Assembly: GCF_900116665.1 (NCBI RefSeq)
Contig: NZ_FPBK01000001.1
Location: 434,001-498,000 of the forward strand
Source of the DNA: Pustulibacterium marinum
GTDB taxonomy: Bacteria; Bacteroidota; Bacteroidia; Flavobacteriales; Flavobacteriaceae
DNA length: 64,000 nucleotides
Reading direction: 5' to 3'
In this document: in pieces, positions 53,303 to 62,745 of the stretch
Layout: each line of letters begins with the position of its first letter
Position numbering within the stretch: the first letter of the stretch is position 1
The notes under the pieces: model-generated
What the model was told of the DNA's origin: nothing
Databases searched by the model: none
The model's input: only the letters and a program-made list of their open reading frames with translations
Translations under genes and position numbers: made by a program

Positions 53303-53993
53303 ATACAAAATTTTGCTGGTAGAAGATGATGCTACCATAGGTTATTTACTCACAGAGTATTTGAAGATGAAAAACTTTGAAGTGCTTTGGACCAAAAATG
53401 GAGCTGAAGGCTTAGATGCTGTTAAGCAGCATACTTTCCATTTATGCATTACCGATGTAATGATGCCCGTAATGGATGGATTTACTTTTGCAGAAGAATT
53501 AAAAAAAATCAATACAACGCTTCCGTTTATATTTTTAACCGCAAGATCTATGAAAATTGATGCGCTCAAAGGATTCTCTTTGGGAGCTGTAGATTATTTG
53601 CGAAAACCTATAGATGAGGAAGAACTGTTAGTTAGAATTGAAACCATTTTAGCTAGATTACAACCTGTATCAACTTCTGAAAAGAAAGATAGTACGTTCA
53701 CTATTGGAGATTACCTGTTGAATACAGATAATCAAGAATTATATTGTAAGAATGAACTTTTGTACAAATTAACTACGCGCGAGAGTGAGCTGTTAAGTAT
53801 GCTTATTGAGAACGAAGGAAATTTATGTTCGCATAAAGTGATTCTTGAAAACATTTGGGGAAAGAATGATTATTTCAACCGAAAAAGTTTAAATGTTTTC
53901 ATTACGCGTCTGCGTAAGTATTTAAAAGAAGACGATAGGATTCTTATTGAAAACGTACATAATCAAGGGTTTATCCTTCGGTTTAAAGCATAA
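53295..53993 (+). CDS. OmpR-family response regulator
   Basis: This 232-residue regulator has the acidic pocket VEDDA (residues 9-13), phospho-acceptor Asp54 in CITDVMMP, KP in YLRKPID, and a winged-helix domain from about residue 130 (LTTRESELLSML, NVFITRLRKYLK). It is closely similar to the regulator at 1278. Its stop is followed by a G/C-rich hairpin, and the convergent SusD gene starts its 3' end 44 bases on. Confidence 0.93.
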   Translation: MAKYKILLVEDDATIGYLLTEYLKMKNFEVLWTKNGAEGLDAVKQHTFHLCITDVMMPVMDGFTFAEELKKINTTLPFIFLTARSMKIDALKGFSLGAVDYLRKPIDEEELLVRIETILARLQPVSTSEKKDSTFTIGDYLLNTDNQELYCKNELLYKLTTRESELLSMLIENEGNLCSHKVILENIWGKNDYFNRKSLNVFITRLRKYLKEDDRILIENVHNQGFILRFKA

Positions 53994-53997
53994 AGAA

Positions 53998-54014
53998 GGG
54001 GAGCAATGCTCCCC
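53998..54014. terminator. Short GC-rich hairpin between response regulator and susD
   Basis: GGGGAGC (53998-54004) pairs with GCTCCCC (54008-54014) around a 3-base loop. It lacks a strong T run in either direction, so termination is only probable. Confidence 0.45.
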
Positions 54015-54036
54015 CTCCTTAAAACAAATGGTTTAA

Positions 54037-55548
54037 CTAGTACCCCGGGTTTTGCGTTAAATTCGGGTTGAATAAAGCATCAGCCGGAATGGGATATAAC
54101 AAATACTTAGAATCTGATTCATATGGTTTTAGTTCTCTAGAGTTTAGGAAAGTTCCAAAACGAACCATATCGTTTCTTCTCCATCCTTCCCACCAAAGTT
54201 CTTTTGCTCTTTCTTGATAAACACCATCTAAAGAAGCTGCAGAGGCAGATTGATCTACACGATCTGCAATCATACTCATAATAGAAGCAGCATCTCCAGA
54301 ACCACCTCTTAAAATTGCTTCAGCTTTCATTAATAAAGCATCAGCATATCTAAATAATACATAATCGTTATCTGGAGCATCAACATTACCGTAATCTGGT
54401 ACATATTTTACACCACGAATACCTGCAGTTTCTAGAGTAACTCCAGAAGTAATTAAGGTTAATTCAGGAGTGAAAACTAATGGATTTCCATTTCTGTCTT
54501 CCAAAGGAGTTGTTCCTCCAGGGCCGTATTGTTGCCCAACTTGATAACCAACGTTGTACCCACTATTTTCAGTAACCTCATCAATAGTCTTATTAATACG
54601 CTCATCGTTTGGATCAAATTGATTGTAATATTCTGCCACAGTAGCAAAACCATTCCATCCAGATGGGGTTTGGTTATAGTGTTGTCCCATTCTCCAACGA
54701 GATTGGATATTTCCTGCATTTCCCTGAACATTTCTTGAAGAAAAAATAATTTCAGGTGAAGTTTCAGCATTTTCAGGAATGAAGTTGTCCCAATAATCTG
54801 CAGCTAACGTATTGGTTAAGGCATCTACGTGACTAATAACTTGATTCATATCGCTACTATCAAATGTATAAGGCCCTGCAGGATCTTCAGACATGAAAAC
54901 AGCTTTGTTCAAATATAATTTTGCCAATAGAAAGTGTGCTGCATTTTGGCTAGCTCTATCTACTGTTGTTGCAGTAGGCAAACTAGAAACTATATCTTCT
55001 AATTCTGAAATTACAAAGGTTGTGGCTTCTGATCTAGACCATACTAGTGGAGCGTCTTCTAAAGAGCTACCTTCTGGTCTGTATGGTGTTTGACCATATT
55101 TGTCAATAATATGGAAATAATAAAATGCTCTCAAGAAACGAGCTTGGGCAACAGCATCTCCACTACCATTTTCTATGATAAGGTTACAGTTGTATACCTG
55201 TGTTAAAAGATCGTTCCATGTATTAGTTACGAAATTATGGTCTGGAGCCCAAGTATGCGTATGTAACTGTCTCCATATAGCGTTATCATCCCAGTCACCA
55301 CCTCTTGTTGGTCCAACTAAAGCATCTGTTGAATGTTCATCTAAACAGTGAGATAGATCTTGAGATTGAAAACCACGCGTACCAAGATATGCAGATTCTA
55401 AGAGCGCATCTACGTCTACAGAACCTTCTTGTGAATTGTCTAGAACAACGCCGTCTAAAACTTGTTCTTCTAAATCGGTACAACTTACTGCCGCAATAAG
55501 TGCGCCCGATAGTAATACTTTTGTTATGATATTATATGTCTTCATCAT
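54037..55548 (-). CDS. SusD/RagB-family glycan-binding lipoprotein
   Basis: This 503-residue SusD-like lipoprotein (lipobox VSC, Cys23) is predicted to sit on the outer membrane and cap its SusC partner. Features: N-terminal TPR-like helices (LRAFYYFHIID), the C-terminal RagB region (RYADALLMKAEAILRGG, RAKELWWEGWRRNDMVRFG) and the closing LYPIPADALFNPNLTQNPGY. It lies 9 bases downstream of susC. The ligand is unknown; the neighbouring starch genes make an alpha-glucan possible. Confidence 0.93.
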   Translation of the reverse strand: MMKTYNIITKVLLSGALIAAVSCTDLEEQVLDGVVLDNSQEGSVDVDALLESAYLGTRGFQSQDLSHCLDEHSTDALVGPTRGGDWDDNAIWRQLHTHTWAPDHNFVTNTWNDLLTQVYNCNLIIENGSGDAVAQARFLRAFYYFHIIDKYGQTPYRPEGSSLEDAPLVWSRSEATTFVISELEDIVSSLPTATTVDRASQNAAHFLLAKLYLNKAVFMSEDPAGPYTFDSSDMNQVISHVDALTNTLAADYWDNFIPENAETSPEIIFSSRNVQGNAGNIQSRWRMGQHYNQTPSGWNGFATVAEYYNQFDPNDERINKTIDEVTENSGYNVGYQVGQQYGPGGTTPLEDRNGNPLVFTPELTLITSGVTLETAGIRGVKYVPDYGNVDAPDNDYVLFRYADALLMKAEAILRGGSGDAASIMSMIADRVDQSASAASLDGVYQERAKELWWEGWRRNDMVRFGTFLNSRELKPYESDSKYLLYPIPADALFNPNLTQNPGY

Positions 55549-55557
55549 TGATTTTTT

Positions 55558-58533
55558 TTAGAATGTTACGTTTAAGCCTAAAGCGAAACTTCTTGCTCTT
55601 GGATATGCCAAGTAATCCATACCGGCAGATGGTACACCGTTCAATTGCTTATCTGTATCTACTTCAGGATCAAATCCTGTGTAACCAGTAAGTACAAATA
55701 GGTTTTGTCCACTTACATACAATCTTGCATTTTTCGCTTTGATCTTATCTAGGATTCCGCTTGAGAATGTATAACCGATAGTAGCGTTGTTCAATCTTAA
55801 GAAATCACCTTTTTCCAAATATTTTGTAGATGGTGAGTTTGGATCTCCCTGTGCTTGATTAGATGTAGCTGCTTCGTAGCTTGTGTTTTTACCTCCTAGG
55901 AATGCTCCTTTGAAGAAATAAGCATTAGCAGTGTTGTTGTAGATATAGTGACCAAAAGCACCGTAGAAAGACATTCCTAAATCCCAACTTTTATAGTTGA
56001 AGTTTGTACCAAAACCTATGTTTACTTTTGGTAATGGTTGCTTATCTAATAGTTTTTTAGCCGCAGTACCTAAACCAGTATCGTTTCCTGCTGCATCTGC
56101 ATAAATAGACATTCCGTCTGCGTCATAACCTCTCCATTCATACAAGAAATAAGAGTATAATGGCATTCCGTTTGTAATAACCTGTGCATAAGCTCCAGTT
56201 AAACCTTGACCATTCAATCCTCCAGTTTGAATAAACCCTGCAAAGTTTTGAATTTCATTATCTAAGAAAGATGCATTGGCATTGAAGTCCCAGTTTGCAT
56301 TTTCTGTACTAAGAATATTGTAGTTTAAAGAAACTTCAACCCCTTTGTTGATCAGATTTCCTGGAAGGTTTACAAACCTTGGAGATGGAGGCCCTGGTTG
56401 TGTCGCTGCAGAAGGAACTGGGAAGATTAAGTCTTTCGTATCTTTATGGAAGTAATCTACAGAACCTGTTAATTTTCTATTGAATAATCCGAAATCAACA
56501 CCAAAACCATAGGATTGTGTAGTTTCCCACTTTAACTCTGAGTTTGCATTACTATCTACATTTAATGCTCCGTTGTTGCCGTAAGAAGCTCTAGCGATTG
56601 CTGAGTTAGGAGCAAATTCCTGATTACCAGTAATACCCCAGTTAGCTCTTACCTTCAAGTTGTTTACCAATCCTTCTTCTTCGTTTACAATTTTGTAACC
56701 AACACCAAGTGAAGGGAAGTAATCATATTTGTTGTCATCTCCTAATTTTGTAGAACCATCAGTTCTTATGGTTGCAGTAACCAATAAGTTTTCATAAATA
56801 GTAGCATTTACTCTACCGAAGAACGATTGTAGCTCAACTCGATTTCTGTATGAACTTGCAGTAAATTCATTTTCTAAACCACCTTCTATATTATCAACAA
56901 GATTGGTTTGATTTGCATTGAAACCAGTAGCTTGGCTCATGCTTCCATCGGCGTTATAATCATAGTAAGAATAACCAACAACTGCATCTAAAGTGAAGTT
57001 ATCACTAAATTGATTGTTGTAGTTTAAAGTATGTTCAAATGTTCTATTGAATCGATTATCAGAAAGGATTCCTGCTGTACCATAGCGGGTTTCACCAGTT
57101 TGTGGATCTGTTGCTTGTGCTACATTTTGAATTTGGATAGAAGGTAATACTTCAAATGCTCTTTGAGATGTAGAACGCTCGATACCAAAAAGGAATTGAT
57201 ATTTTAAATGATCTGTAATATTAACTGTGGTAGTTATACTTCCCAATAATTTGTTTGTTGCTGTTTCATCGTTGTAGGAGTCTAACAATTGAACCGGGTT
57301 AATATACGTGTCGCTTACAACGTTGTAGCTTCCGTCAGTGTTATAAATTGGTTGTGTAGGGTTCCAGTAAAGGGCAGTCCCAATTACGTTACCAATAAAT
57401 CCTGCATTACTTGTTATTAAGGTTGCTTGATCCTTAATTCCAGAATATAATAAACGTGCATCAACTTTTACACGACCATCAAAGAAGGTATTAGAATTGA
57501 ATAAAGATGCACTGTATCTATCAATTCCTGTTTTCTTTACAATACCATCTTGAGTAGAAGCACCGAAAGATAAACGCGTATTTGAGTTTTCAGAACTTTT
57601 AGCAAAAGATACGTCATGAGTTGTTGTGAAACCATTGTCCATAATAGCGTCTTCCCAATCATACGTTCTAGAACCAAAATCTGCACCTCCTAATCCGGCA
57701 TATTCTTCACCACTCATTACAGCGAAATCTCCAGCAATTTTACTGAAAACCACTGTAGAGTTGTAAGTGAATTGTGGTTCACCAGATTTACCTCTTTTGG
57801 TGGTAATTACAATTACCCCATTTGCACCTCTAGAACCGTAAATAGCGGTTGCGGAAGCATCTTTCAATACGTTGATACTTTGAATATCATTTTGGTTGAT
57901 AAAGTTTAGTGGGTTTCTTGCACTTGAAGAACCTAATCCGAAGTCTGAACCACCAGATGATACATTACCACCATCTAAAGGAACTCCATCTACTACGATT
58001 AATGGATTGTTTCCTGAACGTACAGAAGAATTACCACGAACACGGATGGAAACTCCAGCACCAGGTTCACCACTTGATTGTGTTACCTGTACACCAGAAA
58101 CTTTTCCTCGTAATAATTGTGCTGGTGAAGGCGCAGCAACTACATCAAAGTCTTTTGCGCTAATTGCATCTACAGCACCGGTTGCATCTTTTTTGGTTGT
58201 TGCACCATAACCAATTACAATAACTTCGTCCAACTCATTAGCGTCTTCAGACATTGTAATGTTAATTGTTGATCTTCCATTCACAGAAATTTCCTGAGTT
58301 TTGAAACCAACGAAACTAAAAACTAAGACTGCATCTTCGCCAACGTTTTCGATGGTGTAATTACCATCAAAATCTGTTTGAACACCATTAGATGTGCCTT
58401 TGACTAACACCGAGGCTCCAGGAAGTGGTCCCATATCATCGGACACAACTCCGGTTACTGTTTGTCCATAAGTAATTCCTACAAACAGGAACAAGGAAAA
58501 CAGCATGAAGCCTTTTAGTAAACCATTTTTCAT
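55558..58533 (-). CDS. SusC/RagA-family TonB-dependent outer-membrane transporter
   Basis: This 991-residue transporter has a Sec signal (cleavage after TYGQ), an N-terminal carboxypeptidase-like domain (TVTGVVSDDMGPLPGASVLV), and a TonB-box region DEVIVIGYGATTKKD. A plug with SGVQVTQSSGEPGAGVSIRV and NPLIVVDGVPL follows, then a 22-strand-type barrel ending in a terminal Phe (LGLNVTF). It works with the SusD downstream to import a glycan. A LacI-type palindrome lies 102 bases upstream. A terminator separates it from the amylase gene, so it is probably its own transcription unit. Confidence 0.95.
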   Translation of the reverse strand: MKNGLLKGFMLFSLFLFVGITYGQTVTGVVSDDMGPLPGASVLVKGTSNGVQTDFDGNYTIENVGEDAVLVFSFVGFKTQEISVNGRSTINITMSEDANELDEVIVIGYGATTKKDATGAVDAISAKDFDVVAAPSPAQLLRGKVSGVQVTQSSGEPGAGVSIRVRGNSSVRSGNNPLIVVDGVPLDGGNVSSGGSDFGLGSSSARNPLNFINQNDIQSINVLKDASATAIYGSRGANGVIVITTKRGKSGEPQFTYNSTVVFSKIAGDFAVMSGEEYAGLGGADFGSRTYDWEDAIMDNGFTTTHDVSFAKSSENSNTRLSFGASTQDGIVKKTGIDRYSASLFNSNTFFDGRVKVDARLLYSGIKDQATLITSNAGFIGNVIGTALYWNPTQPIYNTDGSYNVVSDTYINPVQLLDSYNDETATNKLLGSITTTVNITDHLKYQFLFGIERSTSQRAFEVLPSIQIQNVAQATDPQTGETRYGTAGILSDNRFNRTFEHTLNYNNQFSDNFTLDAVVGYSYYDYNADGSMSQATGFNANQTNLVDNIEGGLENEFTASSYRNRVELQSFFGRVNATIYENLLVTATIRTDGSTKLGDDNKYDYFPSLGVGYKIVNEEEGLVNNLKVRANWGITGNQEFAPNSAIARASYGNNGALNVDSNANSELKWETTQSYGFGVDFGLFNRKLTGSVDYFHKDTKDLIFPVPSAATQPGPPSPRFVNLPGNLINKGVEVSLNYNILSTENANWDFNANASFLDNEIQNFAGFIQTGGLNGQGLTGAYAQVITNGMPLYSYFLYEWRGYDADGMSIYADAAGNDTGLGTAAKKLLDKQPLPKVNIGFGTNFNYKSWDLGMSFYGAFGHYIYNNTANAYFFKGAFLGGKNTSYEAATSNQAQGDPNSPSTKYLEKGDFLRLNNATIGYTFSSGILDKIKAKNARLYVSGQNLFVLTGYTGFDPEVDTDKQLNGVPSAGMDYLAYPRARSFALGLNVTF

Positions 58534-58634
58534 GAGCTTAAAATTTTAAGGGTTTATATTAAGTTTTTATTAATATTTGGCTAAATTAAATATTAAATAC
58601 TTAAAAAAAAGCAAGTGTTTTTTTTACATTTATA

Positions 58635-58650
58635 ACTAAAACGGTTTAGT
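58635..58650 (-). promoter_or_regulatory. LacI-type operator-like palindrome upstream of susC
   Basis: ACTAAAACGGTTTAGT is a 16-base near-perfect palindrome (one symmetrical mismatch pair) with a central CG, the usual form of LacI-family operators. It lies 102 bases upstream of the susC start. No lacI-type gene is in the window. The surrounding 290-base gap is otherwise AT-rich and without genes. Confidence 0.5.
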
Positions 58651-58772
58651 ATTTAAAAAAATGTAAATTTTAACATTTTTACGCATTCATCGAGTTAAAT
58701 GTTGAGTTGTTTTTCATTATAGTCATACTGATTACAAGGTATTTCATACATTTATAGTTGTTTACATAAAAA

Positions 58773-58797
58773 AAGAGCAGTCTTTACGACTGCTCTT
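58773..58797 (-). terminator. Terminator of the amylase gene
   Basis: A 10-base perfect stem, AAGAGCAGTC (58773-58782) with GACTGCTCTT (58788-58797), has a 5-base loop and, on the minus strand, a run of T. It lies 28 bases past the amylase stop. Confidence 0.88.
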
Positions 58798-58825
58798 AGT
58801 ATTTATTTCTTAATAATGAATTAGA

Positions 58826-61633
58826 TTAATATTTCATTAATCTATTAATAACGATTCTGTCTATATCTTTTATTTTAACAAGATAAATACCTCTTTTAAA
58901 ATTGCTTATATCAATCACTGTTTCGGGTAAAATATTATCTTTTTCTAAAAGGATTTTTCCTTGAAGATCTAATATTTGAAGATGAGTGGCAGATTTCGAT
59001 AGTTGAAAGGTGTCAGAAGTTGGATTTGGATATAGCTGAATTGCTTCTGTTGCTGCAACAACATCCGTACTCATAGTAGCTTGCTGATTTCCGTAAATAC
59101 GATATTCGCCTGGAGCCAGATTGATTACAAAATCGCTTCCGGTAGATGTTACATTCAAGGTTTCATCTGTTAACAAATTATACCAGGTTCCGGTTGACGG
59201 GAAATTGGGTGTTACATTGAAACTTGTTACTTTGAAATTAGCAATAACCAGCACTTCGTTCAATTCATCGCTTCCTAAATCGTCATTCCAAATGTAAATT
59301 TTAGGTAGCAAATTAGCTTGATCAGAAGTTACCGTAAATGTTTCTGTATCAAAAACCTCTTGTGTACGTCTAAGATGAATCATTTCGGCCCAAGCATCAT
59401 ACACCTCCAAACGGTCTGCATCTGTATCATATCCTATTTCAGACGGAATTGGTTTTGGGTCTGTACGGCAATCATTGTTGGTAGAACCATCTTGACAATA
59501 ATTGATATTGTAATCGTACCCTAACTCGCCAAATTGCCAAAACATTTTTGGTCCAGGAATGGTGAAGAAAACCGCTCCAAAAGTTTTCATTCGGTCTAGT
59601 GAAGTATCTTCATCAGTTACATTGTAGCTTCCGGATACATTTCCGTATTCTAGATTTTTATACATCAATCTTTCTTCATCATGACTTTCTCCGTAACCTA
59701 CCAACCTTGGCTTATCAAAACCTCTTTCTTCAAAATCAATTCCGTTAAAATTGCTACCATCGGTATACCCCATGGTATTTTGGTTGTAGTTGTAATTGTA
59801 ATTTCCCCACAACATAATTCCTTTGCCTTCATCTGCACGGTAATTAGCCCATTCGGTTTCTTCGGTAGCAGAGCCACCAACGCCTAAATGTTCAAAAATC
59901 ACATAGAAATCTTCATCAATATCCCATTGAATATCTGCATAATCTTTTAGAATTTCTACACGGTCTGATTGGTAATTATTAGTACAAGTTTCACCGGAAG
60001 GCGTACAGTTATTGGTAAAACCTTTGGTAAGATCCCAACGGAAACCATCGATATGAAAATCGTTCATCCAACGGTTAATAGTGCGCTCTACATAATATTG
60101 AGTAACTTCTGACTGATGATTCAAATCGTACCCAACGCTATAAGAATGTTTAGCTTCTTGATTACAATATGGATTGTCTGCTGTTGGTGTACCAAAACCA
60201 TCACCATCAGGATCATCCATCCACATTCGCACCAAAGGCGAACGCCCATACACATGGTTTAAAGCCACATCTAAAATGACTGCAATACCGTTTTCGTGAC
60301 ATAAATCTATGAACTCTTTCATGTCATTTTCTGGTCCATACGCTTTGTCCAATGCCAAATGATATGCTGTATTATACCCCCATGAAATATTTCCTTCGAA
60401 CTCCATTACAGGCATAATTTCAATTGCATTGATGTTTAATCCAGTAAAATAATCGATATCATCTATCAAAGAAGCCCAAGTTTTTTCACTGTTGAAGTCA
60501 CGAATAAGTAGTTCATAAATGATGAGATCTTCTTTTTCTGGTCTTTCAAAATCAGTTATTTGCCATTCATAGGCCGTTTGATTGGTTTGAATTACAGAAA
60601 CCTCAAATTCTTGACCGTCTGGATATACCGTCATGTTAGGATATGTTGTTTCTTCTATATACGGATCATCATAGGGTGATAACACAATTGTGGAATACGG
60701 ATCGGCAGTTTTGATTCCGTCACTGGTTCTGTACTGAAACGTATATACTTCGCCAGCTGTGAGTCCGTCAATTTCCATCCAATACAAATCAGCATCTTCG
60801 GTATCGCGTTTCATCAAATACGAGTTTGAAATTTGCCAGTTGTTAAAACTACCAATCACATGCACATACTCTTTGTCTGGCGCATACAAAGCTAGAGTAG
60901 CCTTGGTTGCATCATTTTCATCATAAGTAATCCCTTGTTCTATACCGTCTGGAATTGCCTCTGTGGTAACACTTGGCGTTGTAATAGCAGAAAAATCTAC
61001 TGAAATCTCTTCGGATGTTCCCACTTCAGAAGCCGTTAAGGTAAAAGAGGCGTCCGTTGTAATGGTTTGATTGTAACTAAACGAAGTAGTATTCGATGCT
61101 GTACTAATTTCACTTCCGTTCATTTCTAACGACCAATTGGCATTGGAAGAGACAGTTGCCGAAATAGGCAAACTACTCCCTGAAGCAATTGTAGTAAGAC
61201 TGCCATCTGTCGGCGAAATTGTTGTCATTTGAAAACCGCCTACCTGAACAAAAATATCTGATGTTTGTTGGTTTCCATCGGCACTTCTTAACACCATTGA
61301 AATTTGGGTGATAGAACTCTGGGAATCAACTCCAAAATAGGTGTATAAATCTGGGGTAATGGTTAACGAATACGTTGTACCAGATTCAACACTAAAAGCT
61401 GGCTGCGTGGTATTGTTCCCCCAGCTACCTATTACATTTTGCCATGGGTTACCATCTACAGTAACGCCCATGTGTGCATAGATAGTTCCGGTGTAACTAG
61501 ACAATCCTGTACCAGATTTATCAAAATAAATGGTTACGGCTCCATCTGCTTCTGGAGGATTGGGCGAAGTGGTTATTTGTGCCCAACCGCATGCTGTGAT
61601 AAAGCATATGAATAGGGTAATTATTTTTTTCAT
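58826..61633 (-). CDS. Secreted GH13 alpha-amylase-family enzyme with T9SS tail
   Basis: From the ATG at 61633 (MKKIITLFICFITACGWAQ signal) the protein has about 935 residues. Starch-binding and CBM48-like beta domains come first (HVIGSFNNWQ), then the GH13 barrel: VILDVALNHVYG (region I), DGFRWDLTKGF (nucleophile Asp), YVIFEHLG (acid/base Glu) and GYGESHDEERLM (third Asp). The C terminus is a T9SS sorting domain (YPNPTSDTFQLS ... GIYLVKI). It hydrolyses alpha-1,4-glucans outside the cell. An ATG at 61723 would add an implausible pre-sequence that overlaps the SusE/F-like gene's 3' end. Confidence 0.92.
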   Translation of the reverse strand: MKKIITLFICFITACGWAQITTSPNPPEADGAVTIYFDKSGTGLSSYTGTIYAHMGVTVDGNPWQNVIGSWGNNTTQPAFSVESGTTYSLTITPDLYTYFGVDSQSSITQISMVLRSADGNQQTSDIFVQVGGFQMTTISPTDGSLTTIASGSSLPISATVSSNANWSLEMNGSEISTASNTTSFSYNQTITTDASFTLTASEVGTSEEISVDFSAITTPSVTTEAIPDGIEQGITYDENDATKATLALYAPDKEYVHVIGSFNNWQISNSYLMKRDTEDADLYWMEIDGLTAGEVYTFQYRTSDGIKTADPYSTIVLSPYDDPYIEETTYPNMTVYPDGQEFEVSVIQTNQTAYEWQITDFERPEKEDLIIYELLIRDFNSEKTWASLIDDIDYFTGLNINAIEIMPVMEFEGNISWGYNTAYHLALDKAYGPENDMKEFIDLCHENGIAVILDVALNHVYGRSPLVRMWMDDPDGDGFGTPTADNPYCNQEAKHSYSVGYDLNHQSEVTQYYVERTINRWMNDFHIDGFRWDLTKGFTNNCTPSGETCTNNYQSDRVEILKDYADIQWDIDEDFYVIFEHLGVGGSATEETEWANYRADEGKGIMLWGNYNYNYNQNTMGYTDGSNFNGIDFEERGFDKPRLVGYGESHDEERLMYKNLEYGNVSGSYNVTDEDTSLDRMKTFGAVFFTIPGPKMFWQFGELGYDYNINYCQDGSTNNDCRTDPKPIPSEIGYDTDADRLEVYDAWAEMIHLRRTQEVFDTETFTVTSDQANLLPKIYIWNDDLGSDELNEVLVIANFKVTSFNVTPNFPSTGTWYNLLTDETLNVTSTGSDFVINLAPGEYRIYGNQQATMSTDVVAATEAIQLYPNPTSDTFQLSKSATHLQILDLQGKILLEKDNILPETVIDISNFKRGIYLVKIKDIDRIVINRLMKY

Positions 61634-61662
61634 ATAAATAAACTTAATAGCGTTTAAAAAAA

Positions 61663-61691
61663 TAAAGGCTGCTTTAGATAGGCAGCCTTTA
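61663..61691 (-). terminator. Hairpin between SusE/F-like and amylase genes
   Basis: The stem TAAAGGCTGC (61663-61672) pairs with GCAGCCTTTA (61682-61691), and on the minus strand a T-rich run follows. It sits inside what looks like one operon, so it may be a partial terminator that lowers amylase expression relative to the binding proteins. Confidence 0.7.
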
Positions 61692-61706
61692 ATATAATTT
61701 TGAGTT

Positions 61707-62732
61707 TTATTCTGACTCTTCAATTGTATATGTCAATTGATTTAAATCCATAGTAATGTGATAGTTTCCGGAAGACACTGCAATGTTATCTCCGCCATTG
61801 TCAAGTGTATTATCTACATCGGTATCACCATAATTTAGATCCCATGTATTATTAAATCTAAACTTAAATTCACCTGAAGTTAAAGTAGCATCAATAGTCC
61901 ACATATCTATAGTTCCATCATAACTCATTTGCATGTCTGGACCATCCCAACCATTGGTGGTAGCGTCTCCTACTAATCCCCAAGAATAAGGCTCTATCGT
62001 ATACGTTAGTGCACTAATGTCAAACGTAATTTTATAGGTACCTGCTTCTACAGCAATGTTAGAACCTCCTTCTTCTAAAGTTCCATCAGGCTCATTATCA
62101 CCATAGTTTAAGTCCCAAGCATTGTTTTCTCTAAACTTAATTTCTCCCTCTATCAAAGTTGTATAAGCAACATAAACATCTTCTGTGTCTGTATACCAGA
62201 ATGGTACATCTGGACCGTCCCAACCATTTGGAGCTGCAGAACCTACAATACCCCATGAAGTTGGCTCTATCAAGTTTTCATATGGAATAACATTAATAGT
62301 AATTATATTAGAAACTGCAGGTTGATAATAATCACTAATGGATGCCTCTAGCTTTATATCTACGCTTAAAGGTGTAAATGGAGTACCACCCAGACTGTTT
62401 ACAACTAATGAATTTAAATTTTCTGAAAGATATGATAAACTCATGTCATTTCCTCCGGCAACGGCAACGGCATCTTGGAAGTCATTACCAGTAACATCAA
62501 AGTATAGTGTGTAATCTATTTCAGCATTGTAACCAAAATCTGGTGCAGTCCAGTTTAAATCTAGGACACTATTTCCTTGATTTTCTTCTGACAATTCAAT
62601 AGTAGTAGATGATACAGATAACGATGTGGTAGCAGTATCATCGGCGATAACAAGGTCTTTGTCATCGTCACAAGAAGCTGTGAACAAGAGTAAGGCAAAA
62701 GCTCCTACAAACGTTTTATATAAATGTTTCAT
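61707..62732 (-). CDS. SusE/SusF-like starch-binding lipoprotein
   Basis: This 341-residue lipoprotein has lipobox Cys21 followed by an acidic surface-export signal (CDDDKD). An N-terminal SusE-type Ig domain (about 35-150) is followed by two tandem repeats, SWGIVGSAAPNGWDGPDVPF and SWGLVGDATTNGWDGPDMQM, each with conserved Trp and Lys/Arg residues (KFRENNAWDLNYGD, KFRFNNTWDLNYGD) as in SusE/SusF starch-binding modules. It would hold alpha-glucan at the surface. It starts 13 bases after the susD-like gene. Confidence 0.88.
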   Translation of the reverse strand: MKHLYKTFVGAFALLLFTASCDDDKDLVIADDTATTSLSVSSTTIELSEENQGNSVLDLNWTAPDFGYNAEIDYTLYFDVTGNDFQDAVAVAGGNDMSLSYLSENLNSLVVNSLGGTPFTPLSVDIKLEASISDYYQPAVSNIITINVIPYENLIEPTSWGIVGSAAPNGWDGPDVPFWYTDTEDVYVAYTTLIEGEIKFRENNAWDLNYGDNEPDGTLEEGGSNIAVEAGTYKITFDISALTYTIEPYSWGLVGDATTNGWDGPDMQMSYDGTIDMWTIDATLTSGEFKFRFNNTWDLNYGDTDVDNTLDNGGDNIAVSSGNYHITMDLNQLTYTIEESE

Positions 62733-62745
62733 GATTTCTATTTTT

